A DNA stretch of 64,000 nt from Undibacterium sp. YM2 (GCF_009937975.1 NZ_AP018441.1:2046001-2110000); one strand, 5' to 3'; numbered from the stretch's first letter, positions 8,781 to 18,000 are shown. Made by a program: numbers and translations. Notes: generated by a model not told the origin, from the letters alone.

Positions 8781-10220
8781 ATGAAAATATCCACGCTGAT
8801 GGTGCAAGGCACGACTTCTGATGCTGGCAAAAGCACGGTGGTTGCAGCCCTGTGCCGTCTGTTGTACCGCCAGGGATTGCGCGTAGTCCCCATGAAGCCG
8901 CAAAACATGGCGCTCAATAGTGCAGTGACCATTGATGGCGGTGAGATAGGCCGCGCCCAGGCCTTGCAGGCAATGGCAGCGGGTTTGCCTGCTCATACCG
9001 ACATGAACCCGGTCTTGCTGAAGCCATCTTCGGATACTGGTGCGCAAGTCATCATCCACGGCAAGGTCAGAGCAGACATGGATGCACGTGATTACCACCA
9101 ATACAAAACCATTGCCATGGGGGCAGTGCTGGAATCCTATGAACGCCTACAACAGCAATATGAGGCGATTATCGTTGAAGGTGCAGGTAGCCCGGCAGAA
9201 GTGAACTTGCGTGACCGCGATATCGCCAATATGGGCTTTGCTGAAGCCGTCGATTGCCCCGTCATCCTGGTGGCTGATATAGACCGTGGCGGTGTGTTTG
9301 CCCATTTCGTCGGCACCCTGGATTGTCTTTCTGAATCAGAGCAAAACCGCATCATAGGCTTTGTCATCAACCGCTTTCGCGGCGATATACGTTTACTGGA
9401 ACCTGGTCTTGAATGGCTGGAGAAAAAGACCGGCAAACCTGTATTGGCAGTCCTGCCTTACCTGCATGGGCTGCAACTGGATGCTGAGGATGCGATACAG
9501 TCCAGCCAGGGCAATGCGGGCAAGTTCCGCATCATCGTGCCTGCCATACCGCGCATATCAAACCATACAGACTTCGATGCATTGCGCGCCCACCCTGATG
9601 TCGATCTGCAATTCATAGGCCCGGACAGGGCGATACCGCCTGCCGACCTGATCATCCTGCCCGGTAGCAAAAACACCCGTGCTGACCTGGCGTTTTTGCA
9701 GGCACAGGGCTGGCAGCCTGTGCTGGAAAAACATCTGCGCTATGGCGGCAAAGTCATAGGCATCTGCGGTGGCTATCAAATGCTGGGCCAAATCATTGGC
9801 GACCCGCATGGCGTAGAAGGGCAGGCTGGTGATTCTGATGGACTGGGTCTATTAGACATTACCACGGAGCTGACGCAGGAAAAACGTCTGCAGCAAGTGA
9901 CAGGAGTTTGCGCATTCAACGCCAGCACTGCACAAGTCAGCGGCTACGAAATCCACATGGGCATCACCTATGCCAGTAATGACACGCAACCAGTATTCAA
10001 GATTAATGGCGAAGACGAAGGCGCACGCTCGCCAGACGACCTGATACTCGGCACTTACCTGCACGGCCTGTTCGACCACCCCGAAGCTTGCGCTGCCTTG
10101 CTGGCCTGGGCGGGACTGGAAAGCGAGCACAAGGTTGATCTGGCGGCTTTGCGCGAACTTAGCCTGAATCGTGTGGCAGATGCCTGCGCACCGCTGCTGG
10201 ATGCCTTGCTGCGGCTCTAA
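8781..10220 (+). CDS. cobQ: cobyric acid synthase
   Basis: Glutamine-dependent enzyme that amidates the b, d, e and g side chains of adenosylcobyrinic a,c-diamide. The 479-residue protein starts [19 protein letters not shown], with its P-loop in the first 18 residues. The C-terminal amidotransferase domain has the nucleophile at about Cys329 in [11 protein letters not shown] and the catalytic HGLFDH histidine. ATG 8781 is chosen because the upstream extension to 8733 lies inside the previous gene. It is the last gene of the cobalamin run and meets a convergent gene with a 4-base overlap. Called cbiP in the anaerobic pathway. Confidence 0.93.
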   Translation: MKISTLMVQGTTSDAGKSTVVAALCRLLYRQGLRVVPMKPQNMALNSAVTIDGGEIGRAQALQAMAAGLPAHTDMNPVLLKPSSDTGAQVIIHGKVRADMDARDYHQYKTIAMGAVLESYERLQQQYEAIIVEGAGSPAEVNLRDRDIANMGFAEAVDCPVILVADIDRGGVFAHFVGTLDCLSESEQNRIIGFVINRFRGDIRLLEPGLEWLEKKTGKPVLAVLPYLHGLQLDAEDAIQSSQGNAGKFRIIVPAIPRISNHTDFDALRAHPDVDLQFIGPDRAIPPADLIILPGSKNTRADLAFLQAQGWQPVLEKHLRYGGKVIGICGGYQMLGQIIGDPHGVEGQAGDSDGLGLLDITTELTQEKRLQQVTGVCAFNASTAQVSGYEIHMGITYASNDTQPVFKINGEDEGARSPDDLILGTYLHGLFDHPEACAALLAWAGLESEHKVDLAALRELSLNRVADACAPLLDALLRL

Positions 10221-10624
10221 TCGGTTACAGCCTGTTTCTGCACAGGCTGTAACTGCAAAATACCAAAAGCAATTTCAAACACGGTAAAGGCCAGTATGAT
10301 CTGGCTGGCTCCATGAGCAACCGCATATAGCTGCCACATACTGAACAGGACGCGTCCGGCAGCGTCATAGCGGCCATATTCCATGCGTGTGTCACGCAGA
10401 CGCAGGATGGCCCAGATGGTGACAATAGATCCTAGCAAGTTCGCCATCAATACGTGGGCAGCGGCAAATGCCGGGAATTCCCCTGCAATGCCCAGACTGC
10501 TATTGAGTTGTGACAGGCTCTGGTGAATAAGTGCAAAACTCCAGGGCGTAGCGAAACCTATGGTGACGATCAGGTCATACCAGGCGCTGGCGCGCACGAT
10601 GCGCAGATAGGTTCTCAGTTGCAT
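10217..10624 (-). CDS. small conserved-looking membrane protein
   Basis: A 135-residue protein I do not recognise. It has three or four hydrophobic segments, roughly residues 14-34, 55-75 and 90-125, and begins [20 protein letters not shown] at 10624 is preferred because GGAGAG lies just upstream; a TTG at 10636 would place the ribosome site inside the gene. It is divergent from the MarR gene and shares a 173-base upstream region with it, so it is a possible target of that regulator. It ends convergently with cobQ. Confidence 0.6.
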   Translation of the reverse strand: MQLRTYLRIVRASAWYDLIVTIGFATPWSFALIHQSLSQLNSSLGIAGEFPAFAAAHVLMANLLGSIVTIWAILRLRDTRMEYGRYDAAGRVLFSMWQLYAVAHGASQIILAFTVFEIAFGILQLQPVQKQAVTD

Positions 10625-10742
10625 ATTTCTCTCCAAAATCAGGAAAGATCATGTTGAACTATGGTGTTTACTCCAGGGTCAAGCATTTATTTGCCACTTT
10701 TCATTTGCCATCCATGAGGTAAAGGATTTGGAAAATACTTGA

Positions 10743-10766
10743 TTTTAGTTTCCTTGGAAACTAAAA
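10743..10766. promoter_or_regulatory. perfect palindrome, probable MarR operator
   Basis: An inverted repeat with 11-base perfect arms, TTTTAGTTTCC and GGAAACTAAAA, separated by TT. It lies 31 bases before the MarR-family ATG and about 118 bases before the divergent membrane-protein gene. Size and symmetry fit a dimeric winged-helix repressor, suggesting autoregulation. Regulator assignment is inferred from position. Confidence 0.7.
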
Positions 10767-10797
10767 TGCTGAAATTAAACATATTCAGGATTTGGTA

Positions 10798-11292
10798 ATG
10801 GGCGAAAAAAAGACCAGCACGTCACGTGATTTGCCTGTTCAGGGTGCCGTCAGTGCGCTGGAGTCACATGCTGGTTTTTGGCTGCGCTTTGTCTCCAATC
10901 ATGTATCAGCCAGATTTGAAGCCAGTTTAGCGGCGGAAGATATTTCGCTCTCTGAATGGGTTGCATTACGCAGCCTGTTTGATACGGGGGCATCTGATCC
11001 CGCTGCATTGATGCGTGAATTGGGAATGACCAAGGGTGCTGTATCCAAGATCATTACCCGCCTGGAGCGCAAGGGGCTGCTGTTACGCGAAATATCTGCA
11101 ATCGACAAAAGAGCGACACAAATTTTATTGACCATGGCGGGGAAAAATCTCGTACCAGGACTGGCTGCGTTGGCAGACGACAACGACGCACTGTTCTTTG
11201 GGCATTTGTCAGACAAGCAGCGTTCTGAATTGATCGCGTTAATGAAGCACATCGTTGACATGCATGATTTGCGGGCTGTACCTGTCAAATAA
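10798..11292 (+). CDS. MarR-family transcriptional regulator
   Basis: A 164-residue winged-helix regulator. The MarR domain spans most of the protein: an N-terminal dimerisation helix, SLSEWVALRSLF, the recognition region MRELGMTKGAVSKIITRLERKGLL and the wing RAIDKRATQILLT-like segment. The start is ATG 10798 with CAGGA at 10786-10790; the track of the frame from TTG 10792 adds only two residues. The palindrome upstream is its likely own operator. The following DUF1398 gene, 47 bases on, may be co-transcribed. The inducing ligand is unknown. Confidence 0.85.
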   Translation: MGEKKTSTSRDLPVQGAVSALESHAGFWLRFVSNHVSARFEASLAAEDISLSEWVALRSLFDTGASDPAALMRELGMTKGAVSKIITRLERKGLLLREISAIDKRATQILLTMAGKNLVPGLAALADDNDALFFGHLSDKQRSELIALMKHIVDMHDLRAVPVK

Positions 11293-11339
11293 AGCAGTTG
11301 AATTAGTGAAAATCAAGGATAGTGAACCAAGGATTGAAA

Positions 11340-11741
11340 ATGGAAAATTCAGTATTGCAAACGATAGAAGCAGTTGCCCATGACTCTTATGCAGGCAAGC
11401 TGACTTTTGGGCATGTAGTTGGCAGCTTGATGGCGGTGGGAGTAGAGTCATATTTTGCAGATTACCGCGCTGGCAATACCAGCTACTACATGGCAGATGG
11501 CAGCGTGCACGTGGTAGCACTGGGCAAGAAAGATCACCCTATTCCCATGGCGTTTGACGCAGGCGCCCTGGTTGAGGCTATCCGTGGTGCACAACGTGAC
11601 GAGGTGCGCTATCCCGAATTCATACGGCTATCAATGGAGGCTGGTTGTGTGGGGTATATAGTCTGGATGGCGGGGCGGCATGTCAGCTATTTTGGCCATG
11701 CGGGTGAGGTGCATGTCGAGCGTTTTCCCGGTGCAGATTAA
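11340..11741 (+). CDS. DUF1398 (YbcV-like) protein
   Basis: A 133-residue soluble protein resembling the DUF1398 family typified by E. coli YbcV. Diagnostic-looking stretches are the middle VGSLMAVGVESYFADYRAG with a following YYMADG, and a C-terminal AGCVGYIVWMAGRHVSYFG. ATG 11340 has AAGGA at 11329-11333; the frame is open from GTG 11322 but without a better ribosome site. The family has no firmly established biochemical role. Its position behind the MarR gene suggests shared control. Confidence 0.75.
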   Translation: MENSVLQTIEAVAHDSYAGKLTFGHVVGSLMAVGVESYFADYRAGNTSYYMADGSVHVVALGKKDHPIPMAFDAGALVEAIRGAQRDEVRYPEFIRLSMEAGCVGYIVWMAGRHVSYFGHAGEVHVERFPGAD

Positions 11742-11873
11742 ACTAAAATCTGGTGCCATACTTGTCAATATGACTTTGATTTCAATAGGCTGAGCTTAGA
11801 TTACTTAAAGTCGCTGATTTGTGATGTAATAATAGGCAGCGTGGAGGCCAAACATCTACTTTAAGGAAGCATC

Positions 11874-13508
11874 GTGGGCGAGTCGCTTTCTAATTCAGCA
11901 ATTTTATCTTTTTCTGTTGATGACTCTACAGGGATACTCTGTGCCCACTACGTGCCTCAAGAAGGTATTCGCTCCCCTGATTTGGCTGCTCTGGAAGAGG
12001 CATTGAACGCCAGTGAATATGCCAGTTTCTACAGGGACACCACTGCTCTGCCAGCCTTCATTACATTATGTCGTGATGCTACAGAGGTGGTCAGGCTGGA
12101 TGTTGGTGCCCGCAAGGATGCCGAATTTTCTTTGGTGTTATCGGATGACTTATTGTCGGCCTGGCTGACGCTGATCCCAGCCATGGGCGGCAAGTCTGTG
12201 GGCAATGAAGTGAGTGATGCCTTGCGAGAGCAGGGCATCATTCATGGGATATTGCACAAAGAACTGGACGCAGCATTGGCAGCAGGCAGGTGTGAAAACT
12301 TGCTGATTGCCCAGGGCGATGCTCCGCGCCAGGGTGTTGCTGGTCGCCTTGAACCTTTGTTTGGCGCACACAAAAGCGAAGTGACCCAAAGGGATGAACT
12401 GGCGGTTATCAAGTTTCGCGAGCTTAGCCATTTGCTTCTCGTGCATGTCGGCGATGAACTGATGCGACGCATACCACCAGTGCAGGGCAAGTTTGGCATG
12501 AATATCAGAGGGCAGGTGATACTGGCCAAGCCGCTGCTAGATATGGCATTTGGGGCTAATCTGCAAGGTGCCGCACCGTCGGCAACGAACCCTGATTTGT
12601 TGATGGCGACCAATGCAGGTCAGCCTGTAGTTGTTGACGATGGGGTTATCGTCAATCCGGTCTTGCAAGTGCCGGATGTGGATTTGAGTACAGGTAACAT
12701 CAGTTTTGAGGGGACTATCCATGTCGAGGGCGATATCAAGGCCGGGATGATATTGAACGTAACGGGAGATGTCATCGTCAATGGACTGGTTGAGGCAGCC
12801 GATATTATTGCAGGTGGCAATGTCGCCGTGAAAGGCGGCATCATCGGCCTGGCAGAAAGAAAACCTGGCACGCAAAGTCTCAGTGGCACCACCTCCCGCA
12901 TCAAATGTGGTGGTTCAGTACAGGCGCTATTTGCCGAAAATGCCCATATTGAGGCTGGCGACAGCATAAGATTGGAACAAAATGCCAGGCAATGTGAGCT
13001 GATTGCCAGAAAAGAAATCACTGTCGGCAAACCTGGGTCGAGTGTAGGTAATATTCTGGGTGGCAAAACACAGGCGGCACTGATGATCAGTGCCGTATCT
13101 CTGGGATCTGCTGCCGGTACACGTACACAGATACAGGTTGGTTTTGATCCATACAGGGATGCGCAAATTCATGACAATCAATATCAGATAGGGCGCAAGG
13201 CTGCTGAACTGGATCAACTGATCAAGCTGCAAGCTTTCTTTATGACTCACCCAGAAAAAGCAGCAGGTGGCATTGGCGAAAAGGTTGAAGCCAAGCGCTT
13301 GCATTTACTGGAAGAACTGGATGCTCTGGAAAAAGAGCTCGATGAGCTGGAAGCTGAGCAAGAGCTGATAGACAAGGCCAGCGTCAAAATCATCAAGAAA
13401 ATTCACGAAGGCACTGAGATACAGATAGGCAGGCATAAGTGGCAGGTCAAGGAAGACTCAGGCCCTGGTAATTATCAAATACACGATGGGCATATTGCTA
13501 TCATCTGA
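11874..13508 (+). CDS. FapA / DUF342 domain protein
   Basis: A 544-residue protein with a DUF342 core of short beta-helix-like repeats (VEGDIKAGMILNVTGDVIVNG, split across about residues 283-303, and similar) and a C-terminal acidic coiled coil around residues 470-505. GTG 11874 follows AAGGAAG, a good ribosome site. DUF342 members include Bacillus FapA and the Vibrio FapA implicated in flagellar pole function, but no flagellar or chemotaxis gene is nearby here. Function is therefore open; a polymer- or surface-associated scaffold role is speculation. Confidence 0.75.
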   Translation: MGESLSNSAILSFSVDDSTGILCAHYVPQEGIRSPDLAALEEALNASEYASFYRDTTALPAFITLCRDATEVVRLDVGARKDAEFSLVLSDDLLSAWLTLIPAMGGKSVGNEVSDALREQGIIHGILHKELDAALAAGRCENLLIAQGDAPRQGVAGRLEPLFGAHKSEVTQRDELAVIKFRELSHLLLVHVGDELMRRIPPVQGKFGMNIRGQVILAKPLLDMAFGANLQGAAPSATNPDLLMATNAGQPVVVDDGVIVNPVLQVPDVDLSTGNISFEGTIHVEGDIKAGMILNVTGDVIVNGLVEAADIIAGGNVAVKGGIIGLAERKPGTQSLSGTTSRIKCGGSVQALFAENAHIEAGDSIRLEQNARQCELIARKEITVGKPGSSVGNILGGKTQAALMISAVSLGSAAGTRTQIQVGFDPYRDAQIHDNQYQIGRKAAELDQLIKLQAFFMTHPEKAAGGIGEKVEAKRLHLLEELDALEKELDELEAEQELIDKASVKIIKKIHEGTEIQIGRHKWQVKEDSGPGNYQIHDGHIAII

Positions 13509-13576
13509 ACCGTCTTGCCTGTTAAAAAGCCAGATTAAAAATCTGCAGCATGAAGGGTAAATTGTCAGATGCCGGC

Positions 13577-14269
13577 TTACTCGGCTGCTTTCTGAGGTTT
13601 CCAGTCTTTTGCCAATGCCTGCGCTTCTGCAACGTCTTCCTTGCTCATTTTGGCGGCGACATATTTTCTGAATACTTCGCTATCATCATAGTCGCCTGCG
13701 AGACTGAGCCATTTATAGGCTTCGACAAGATTTGCCGTGACGCCCCTGCCTTTCAGGTAAAGCAAGCCTAATTGATACTGTGCACTGGCATTGCTTTGAT
13801 TGGCGGCTTGCTGGAATAATTCTTTTGCCTTGTTATAGTCGCGTGCCACGCCGGTACCCGTGACATACAAAATACCGAGGCTGTATTGGCCATCGGCATA
13901 ACCCTGGTCAGCTGCCTTCCTGAACCAGGAGGCGGCTATGCCATGATTCGATACCATGCCTTTGCCTTTTGCATACATGCGTCCTATGTTGACCTGCGCT
14001 CTGGCATTGCCCTTGCTGGCCGATTGTTCAAACCAGCTGAGTGCCTGCTTGTAGTCCTGGTCTATGCCTTCACCATTCAAATACATTAGCCCCAGGTTGA
14101 ACTGGGCATCGGCATTGCCCTTGGTGGCGGCTGCCTTGAATGATTCAATGGCAGAACTAAAATCTCCCTGCTCGTAATAACTGACACCATCGCTGAAATC
14201 GTCAGCGCGGGCTGTCGCGATTGCCAGCCCAAAGGCGAGCAGGAAGATGGCGTGATTAATTTTGTGCAT
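13577..14269 (-). CDS. secreted Sel1-repeat protein
   Basis: A 230-residue protein with a signal peptide ending near ATARA|DD and four Sel1-like (TPR-related) repeats of about 36 residues. Each contains the A-Q-x-x-L-G-x-x-Y-x-x-G-x-G pattern, for example AQFNLGLMYLNGEG and AQYQLGLLYLKGRG. Such proteins act as protein-protein adaptors in the periplasm or envelope. No partner is obvious; the next gene upstream on the same strand is another secreted protein, 36 bases away, so they may be co-transcribed. Confidence 0.8.
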   Translation of the reverse strand: MHKINHAIFLLAFGLAIATARADDFSDGVSYYEQGDFSSAIESFKAAATKGNADAQFNLGLMYLNGEGIDQDYKQALSWFEQSASKGNARAQVNIGRMYAKGKGMVSNHGIAASWFRKAADQGYADGQYSLGILYVTGTGVARDYNKAKELFQQAANQSNASAQYQLGLLYLKGRGVTANLVEAYKWLSLAGDYDDSEVFRKYVAAKMSKEDVAEAQALAKDWKPQKAAE

Positions 14270-14305
14270 GATAATTCCTTCCGCAGTGCAGATAAGTCAG
14301 CAGCA

Positions 14306-14992
14306 TCAGTTGACCGGCTTTGGCGTCCACTCAGCATGGTTTTGCTTGATAGACATCTTCGCTTTCTTGAAGGGAATCTGGATATCAATATTACCCTGCA
14401 TCTGCCCTCTGAAACACAGGCCTTCTTTACCAGGTTCAGTATAGTGTGTACTGAAATCGGCATCCGCATAAAAAGCTACATGCATGGAGGTATCCATTTT
14501 AACCATGCAGGCTGTATCAGGATGAACCCATATCTTGATACTGATTTTCTTGCCTGCCCCATCATCACTGAGCTGAAACACGACAAGATTTTTTCCATTC
14601 AGGTTCTCATTGGCTAGCCGCTTGACCTTGACCTCGTCTTCCAGCAGGCTGGATTTGAGTTCATCCAGGCCGGTCAGCATTTTGTTGATGCCATCAGCAG
14701 ATTTTTTTTGCTCTGGCAGGATTTGCCAGTTGCTGTCTGTGGTGGCACTGGTATATTTAGGTTCCTGTTTTTCCCAGCCATTCAATGTGGACTTGATGTA
14801 AGCAGTTTTGCCTGGCTGGTCTTTGCGCTCTGCATCGATCTGAGTCCGTATTTCTTTTGGAACCCATTGATTGGACAGTTTGTACTGCGCCATGGCTTTA
14901 TTCCAGAGAATATCTGCGTCTGCCCTGACATGCGCGGCTGGCAAGATCGCCAGGCTAACGAGGAACAGGGAGGTTTTTATCTGTTTGATCAT
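14306..14992 (-). CDS. secreted protein of unknown function
   Basis: A 228-residue protein with a signal peptide (MIKQIKTSLFLVSLAILPAA, cleavage near HVRA|DADIL). The frame is open from 15058, but the ATG at 14992 starts cleanly at the signal peptide and just clears the stop of the preceding acetyltransferase gene. The mature part has a TDSNWQILPEQKKSADG segment and strand-rich C-terminal half with two cysteines (DTACMV and GLCFRG) that could form a disulfide. I do not recognise a family. Together with the acetyltransferase upstream it may form a two-gene unit. Confidence 0.65.
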   Translation of the reverse strand: MIKQIKTSLFLVSLAILPAAHVRADADILWNKAMAQYKLSNQWVPKEIRTQIDAERKDQPGKTAYIKSTLNGWEKQEPKYTSATTDSNWQILPEQKKSADGINKMLTGLDELKSSLLEDEVKVKRLANENLNGKNLVVFQLSDDGAGKKISIKIWVHPDTACMVKMDTSMHVAFYADADFSTHYTEPGKEGLCFRGQMQGNIDIQIPFKKAKMSIKQNHAEWTPKPVN

Positions 14993-14993
14993 C

Positions 14994-15632
14994 TTAATTG
15001 CTTTGGCCAGACAAGGCTGTTTCCAGTGTGGTGGCGAACTGATGTACGTGATAAGCATCTACCAGGCCATGGTGGACGAATATCGCTATGGGCAGCATCA
15101 GACGCTGATCTTGCTTGAAAAACTTGCCTACTGAAATCTTGGGTACACTGTCCTTACGGTCATATTGCCGTGCATGCGTGAGTCCGGTAAAGCTGATCCA
15201 GGGGATTGCAGAAAAATGGATCACATCTTCACGTGCGCATTCATCATTGAAGCAAAGACCGCTGCTGTTCTTGATCTTGTCCATGGCGACGTTGGCGCCA
15301 GTGGCGAAGGCGGTAAATTCCTCTTCATAATAGATAGGACAAAAACCGAAAGTATGGTCAGCCCGTTGCACGGTTGCATTCGCGTGTATGACTTCGTAGT
15401 CAAATACCTTGTCATCTTCTATGCGGTAACGCATGGCATCCGTGCGCATGATGGCGCGCAGTATTTGATGCAGATAAAACAGGAAGAAGGACTTTTGTTC
15501 TTTTTTGCAATGCTGGTAAGCCCAGGTGCAATCCACATTCAGGTTCAGACCATGGAAGGGTTCATCCATTTGCGAAAAGAAGGCGTAATGCTCGCGCCGG
15601 TTCCAGTTTGCTATGTCTAACTGCTTTTTCAT
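14994..15632 (-). CDS. chloramphenicol acetyltransferase-like O-acetyltransferase
   Basis: A 212-residue trimer-type CAT-fold enzyme. The catalytic motif HHGLVDAYHV near the C-terminus matches the HHxxxDG-x-H signature of CatA enzymes, with Ala in place of the usual Gly. FNRR-like NWNRREHYAFF at the start and SAIPWISFTGLTH are also family features. The start at 15632 is chosen because a terminator of the upstream transaldolase gene lies between 15651 and 15674. Chromosomal homologues may acetylate other hydroxyl compounds, so resistance is not implied by sequence alone. Confidence 0.8.
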   Translation of the reverse strand: MKKQLDIANWNRREHYAFFSQMDEPFHGLNLNVDCTWAYQHCKKEQKSFFLFYLHQILRAIMRTDAMRYRIEDDKVFDYEVIHANATVQRADHTFGFCPIYYEEEFTAFATGANVAMDKIKNSSGLCFNDECAREDVIHFSAIPWISFTGLTHARQYDRKDSVPKISVGKFFKQDQRLMLPIAIFVHHGLVDAYHVHQFATTLETALSGQSN

Positions 15633-15650
15633 GTCCGGGTTATTCAAAAT

Positions 15651-15674
15651 AAAAAAGGGCAGAAAATTCTGCCC
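15651..15674 (-). terminator. rho-independent terminator of tal
   Basis: On the minus strand an 8-base stem GGGCAGAA/TTCTGCCC is followed by six T. It lies 31 bases after the transaldolase stop and before the CAT-like gene, so it separates the two transcripts. Confidence 0.8.
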
Positions 15675-15704
15675 TCTCATCATAACCTGTCAGGTGGTGT
15701 TGAT

Positions 15705-16640
15705 TCAACGCATTGCGGCAATCATCTTTTCCAGTTTGACGGTATCGGCACAGAAGGCACGTATGCCTTCTGACAGTTTTTCAGTTGCCATTGCATCTTC
15801 ATTCAAATCAAGGCGGAAAGTCTTTTCATCCATGCTGACTTTTTGCAGATCAGAAGAAGCTGCTAATTCCTTGCTCAGTTTTTGTGTGACATTGCTATTG
15901 CTGTCGCTGAGCTTTTGCAGGAGGTCAGGGCTGATGGTCAGCAGGTCGCAACCTGCCAGCTCCAGGATTTGTGAAGTATTGCGGAAGCTGGCACCCATGA
16001 CTTCGGTGTTGTAGCCAAACTTGCGGTAGTAAGTATAGATTTTTTTGACAGACAAAACACCCGGATCTTCTGCACCAAAAATTTCCTGGCCTGTCTTGTT
16101 TTTATACCAGTCATAGATGCGGCCTACGAAAGGTGAAATCAGTTGTGCACCCGCTTCAGCGCAGGCAATCGCTTGTGCCAGGCAGAACAGCAGGGTCATA
16201 TTGCAACGTATGCCTTCTTTTTCCAGTATCTCGGCGGCACGTATCCCTTCCCAGGTAGAGGCAATCTTGATCAGGATGCGGTCACGCGGTATCCCTGCGG
16301 CTTCATACATGGCGATCAATTGGCGGCCTTTGGCAACTGTGCCAGCTGTGTCAAAAGACAGACGGGCATCAGTTTCAGTAGAAACGCGACCCGGGATGAC
16401 TTTTAAAATTTCCAGACCAAAAGCGATGAGCAGGTGATCGATGGTTTCATCAATCGATTTACCGGCAGTTTCCTTGACCGCTTTTTCCAGCAAAGGCAGG
16501 TATTCTGGCTTTTGCACGGCTTTCAATATCAGGGACGGATTGGTCGTTGCATCGCGCGGGGCATAAGCCTGGATAGCCTGGAAATCGCCAGTGTCGGCGA
16601 CAACGGTAGTGTATTGCTTCAGTTGTTCTAATTGGTTCAT
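15705..16640 (-). CDS. tal: transaldolase
   Basis: Cytoplasmic pentose-phosphate enzyme moving a dihydroxyacetone unit between sugar phosphates. The 311-residue protein starts [20 protein letters not shown], with [10 protein letters not shown], the Schiff-base lysine in [10 protein letters not shown], and [10 protein letters not shown]. All are transaldolase signatures of the TalB type. The frame extends to 16721, but ATG 16640 gives the normal N-terminus. Its start is 34 bases after the restored selD stop, so the two genes may share a transcript. Confidence 0.95.
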   Translation of the reverse strand: MNQLEQLKQYTTVVADTGDFQAIQAYAPRDATTNPSLILKAVQKPEYLPLLEKAVKETAGKSIDETIDHLLIAFGLEILKVIPGRVSTETDARLSFDTAGTVAKGRQLIAMYEAAGIPRDRILIKIASTWEGIRAAEILEKEGIRCNMTLLFCLAQAIACAEAGAQLISPFVGRIYDWYKNKTGQEIFGAEDPGVLSVKKIYTYYRKFGYNTEVMGASFRNTSQILELAGCDLLTISPDLLQKLSDSNSNVTQKLSKELAASSDLQKVSMDEKTFRLDLNEDAMATEKLSEGIRAFCADTVKLEKMIAAMR

Positions 16641-16674
16641 GGTATTTGCAAAAGTAGGGGCAAAATCAAAAAAA

Positions 16675-17732
16675 TCAGGGCAGTACAGCGATAGCAGGTT
16701 CACCTGCAACAATATCACCAATCACAGCAGCTTCCAAGAAGCCGCCCTGATGGAAAATTCTTAAAACATCTTCAACAACTGCCGCATCGCAGGCAACCAG
16801 TAATCCCCCGATGTTTGCGGATCAGTCAGCAAGGCTTGCTGGGCGGGACTGATCTGTGTGTCGAACTGCACAGATGAGCCATAGGCTGCCCAGTTACGGG
16901 CAGAGGCACCGGTGATATAGCCATTTGTGGCCAGCTCCTCCACATTCGCCAGCAAAGGTACTGCTGACATATCCAGCCGGGCTGCCAGTTTCGAACCACG
17001 GCAGACTTCCAGCAAATGGCCTAGCAGGCCAAAGCCGGTGACGTCGGTCATCGCATGCACGCCATCAAGGCCAGACAGGGCCTGCCCGGGTTTGTTCAGT
17101 TTGGTGGTATTGGCGATCATGGTGGCATAGCCAGCCTCGTCCAGTGCCTGCTTTTTCAGTGCGGCAGACAATATGCCTACACCCAGCGGCTTGCTGAGTA
17201 TGAGTTTGTCGCCTGCCTTGGCATCGGCATTGCGTTTAACCCTGGATGGGTGAATCAGACCCATGACGACCAGGCCATAAATGGGTTCTACAGAGTCAAT
17301 GGTGTGGCCGCCGGCTATGGGTATGCCAGCCTCGGCACAGATGGTTTCACCGCCCTGGATAATTTTGCCGATGACATCCAGAGGTAATTGATTAACAGGC
17401 ATGCCCACCAGTGCCAGCGCCATGATGGGCGTGCCGCCCATGGCATAGATATCCGAAATGGCATTGGTGGCAGCGATGCGGCCAAAATCAAAAGGATCAT
17501 CCACGATGGGCATGAAAAAATCCGTGGTGGCAATCAGTGCCTGCTCATCATTGAGTTTATAGACGGCTGCGTCGTCTGCAGTTTCTATCCCCACCATGAG
17601 GGCAGGCGGTACCGGAAAGCCTGAGGATTTTTTTAGTATTTCAGCAAGTACGCCGGGCGCAATCTTGCAGCCGCAGCCGCCGCCATGCGAGAAAGAGGTC
17701 AGTCGGACGGGGGCGTCAGTTTCTTTGCTCAT
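16675..17732 (-). pseudogene. selD: selenide, water dikinase, frameshifted near the C-terminus
   Basis: SelD makes selenophosphate from selenide and ATP for selenocysteine and selenouridine synthesis. The visible frame (16761-17732, 323 residues) has the active-site Cys in SHGGGCGCKIAP, followed by TTDFFMPIVDDPFDFGRIAA, and AMTDVTGFGLLGH. It then reads TDPQTSGDYWLP and stops early. Adding one base to the five-G run (plus-strand C run at 16805-16809) restores TDPQTSGG LLVACDAAVV, then IGDIVAGEP and a stop at 16675-16677, giving 352 residues, the normal length. The active-site residue is Cys, not a TGA-encoded Sec. This is either an assembly error or a real inactivating deletion. Confidence 0.88.
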
Positions 17733-17786
17733 GTGGGATTTATATTTTTATACAGGTCAGGGTTACTGATTATACGCCGAGCCAGT

Positions 17787-17961
17787 TAGTGGACTGTAAC
17801 AGTGAAAATCGGAGCGCTTGCCAAGTGCGCGACGATCATGGCTGCGTTGCAAAATGCTCGCGATAGCCCCACTATCGCTGTGCGCATTTTTTAACCCTTG
17901 TCTTGCCCTGATGCGTCGGGCACATGTCCTTCGCTCTCGATTTCACTGTTACAGTACACTA
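17787..17961. repeat. long imperfect hairpin element 1 (175 bases)
   Basis: The stretch folds back on itself over almost its whole length. Outer arms are TAGTGGACTGTAACAGTGAA near 17787 and its near-complement ending at 17961. Middle arms pair around AAGTGCGCGACG with CGTCGGGCAC. The apex is GCGATAG-CCCCA-CTATCGC at 17860-17878. It contains no coding frame. The shape suggests a non-autonomous palindromic (MITE- or REP-like) element; copies elsewhere cannot be seen from this window. Confidence 0.7.
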
Positions 17962-17965
17962 GTAT

Positions 17966-17997
17966 AAAAAAAGCGACCACCAAAGTGATCGCTTTTT
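17966..17997 (-). terminator. terminator, probably of the rhlE transcript
   Basis: On the minus strand the stem GCGATCAC/GTGGTCGC (one mismatch) with a TTTG loop is followed by a T run; a second T run on the plus strand makes it potentially bidirectional. It is downstream of the helicase stop, between the two long hairpin elements. Confidence 0.7.
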
Positions 17998-18000
17998 CAT

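Noticed and set aside
16675..17732. Selenocysteine (TGA) in SelD
   Set aside because: The active-site position in GGGCGCKIAP is encoded as Cys; the early stop comes from a frameshift, not an in-frame TGA.
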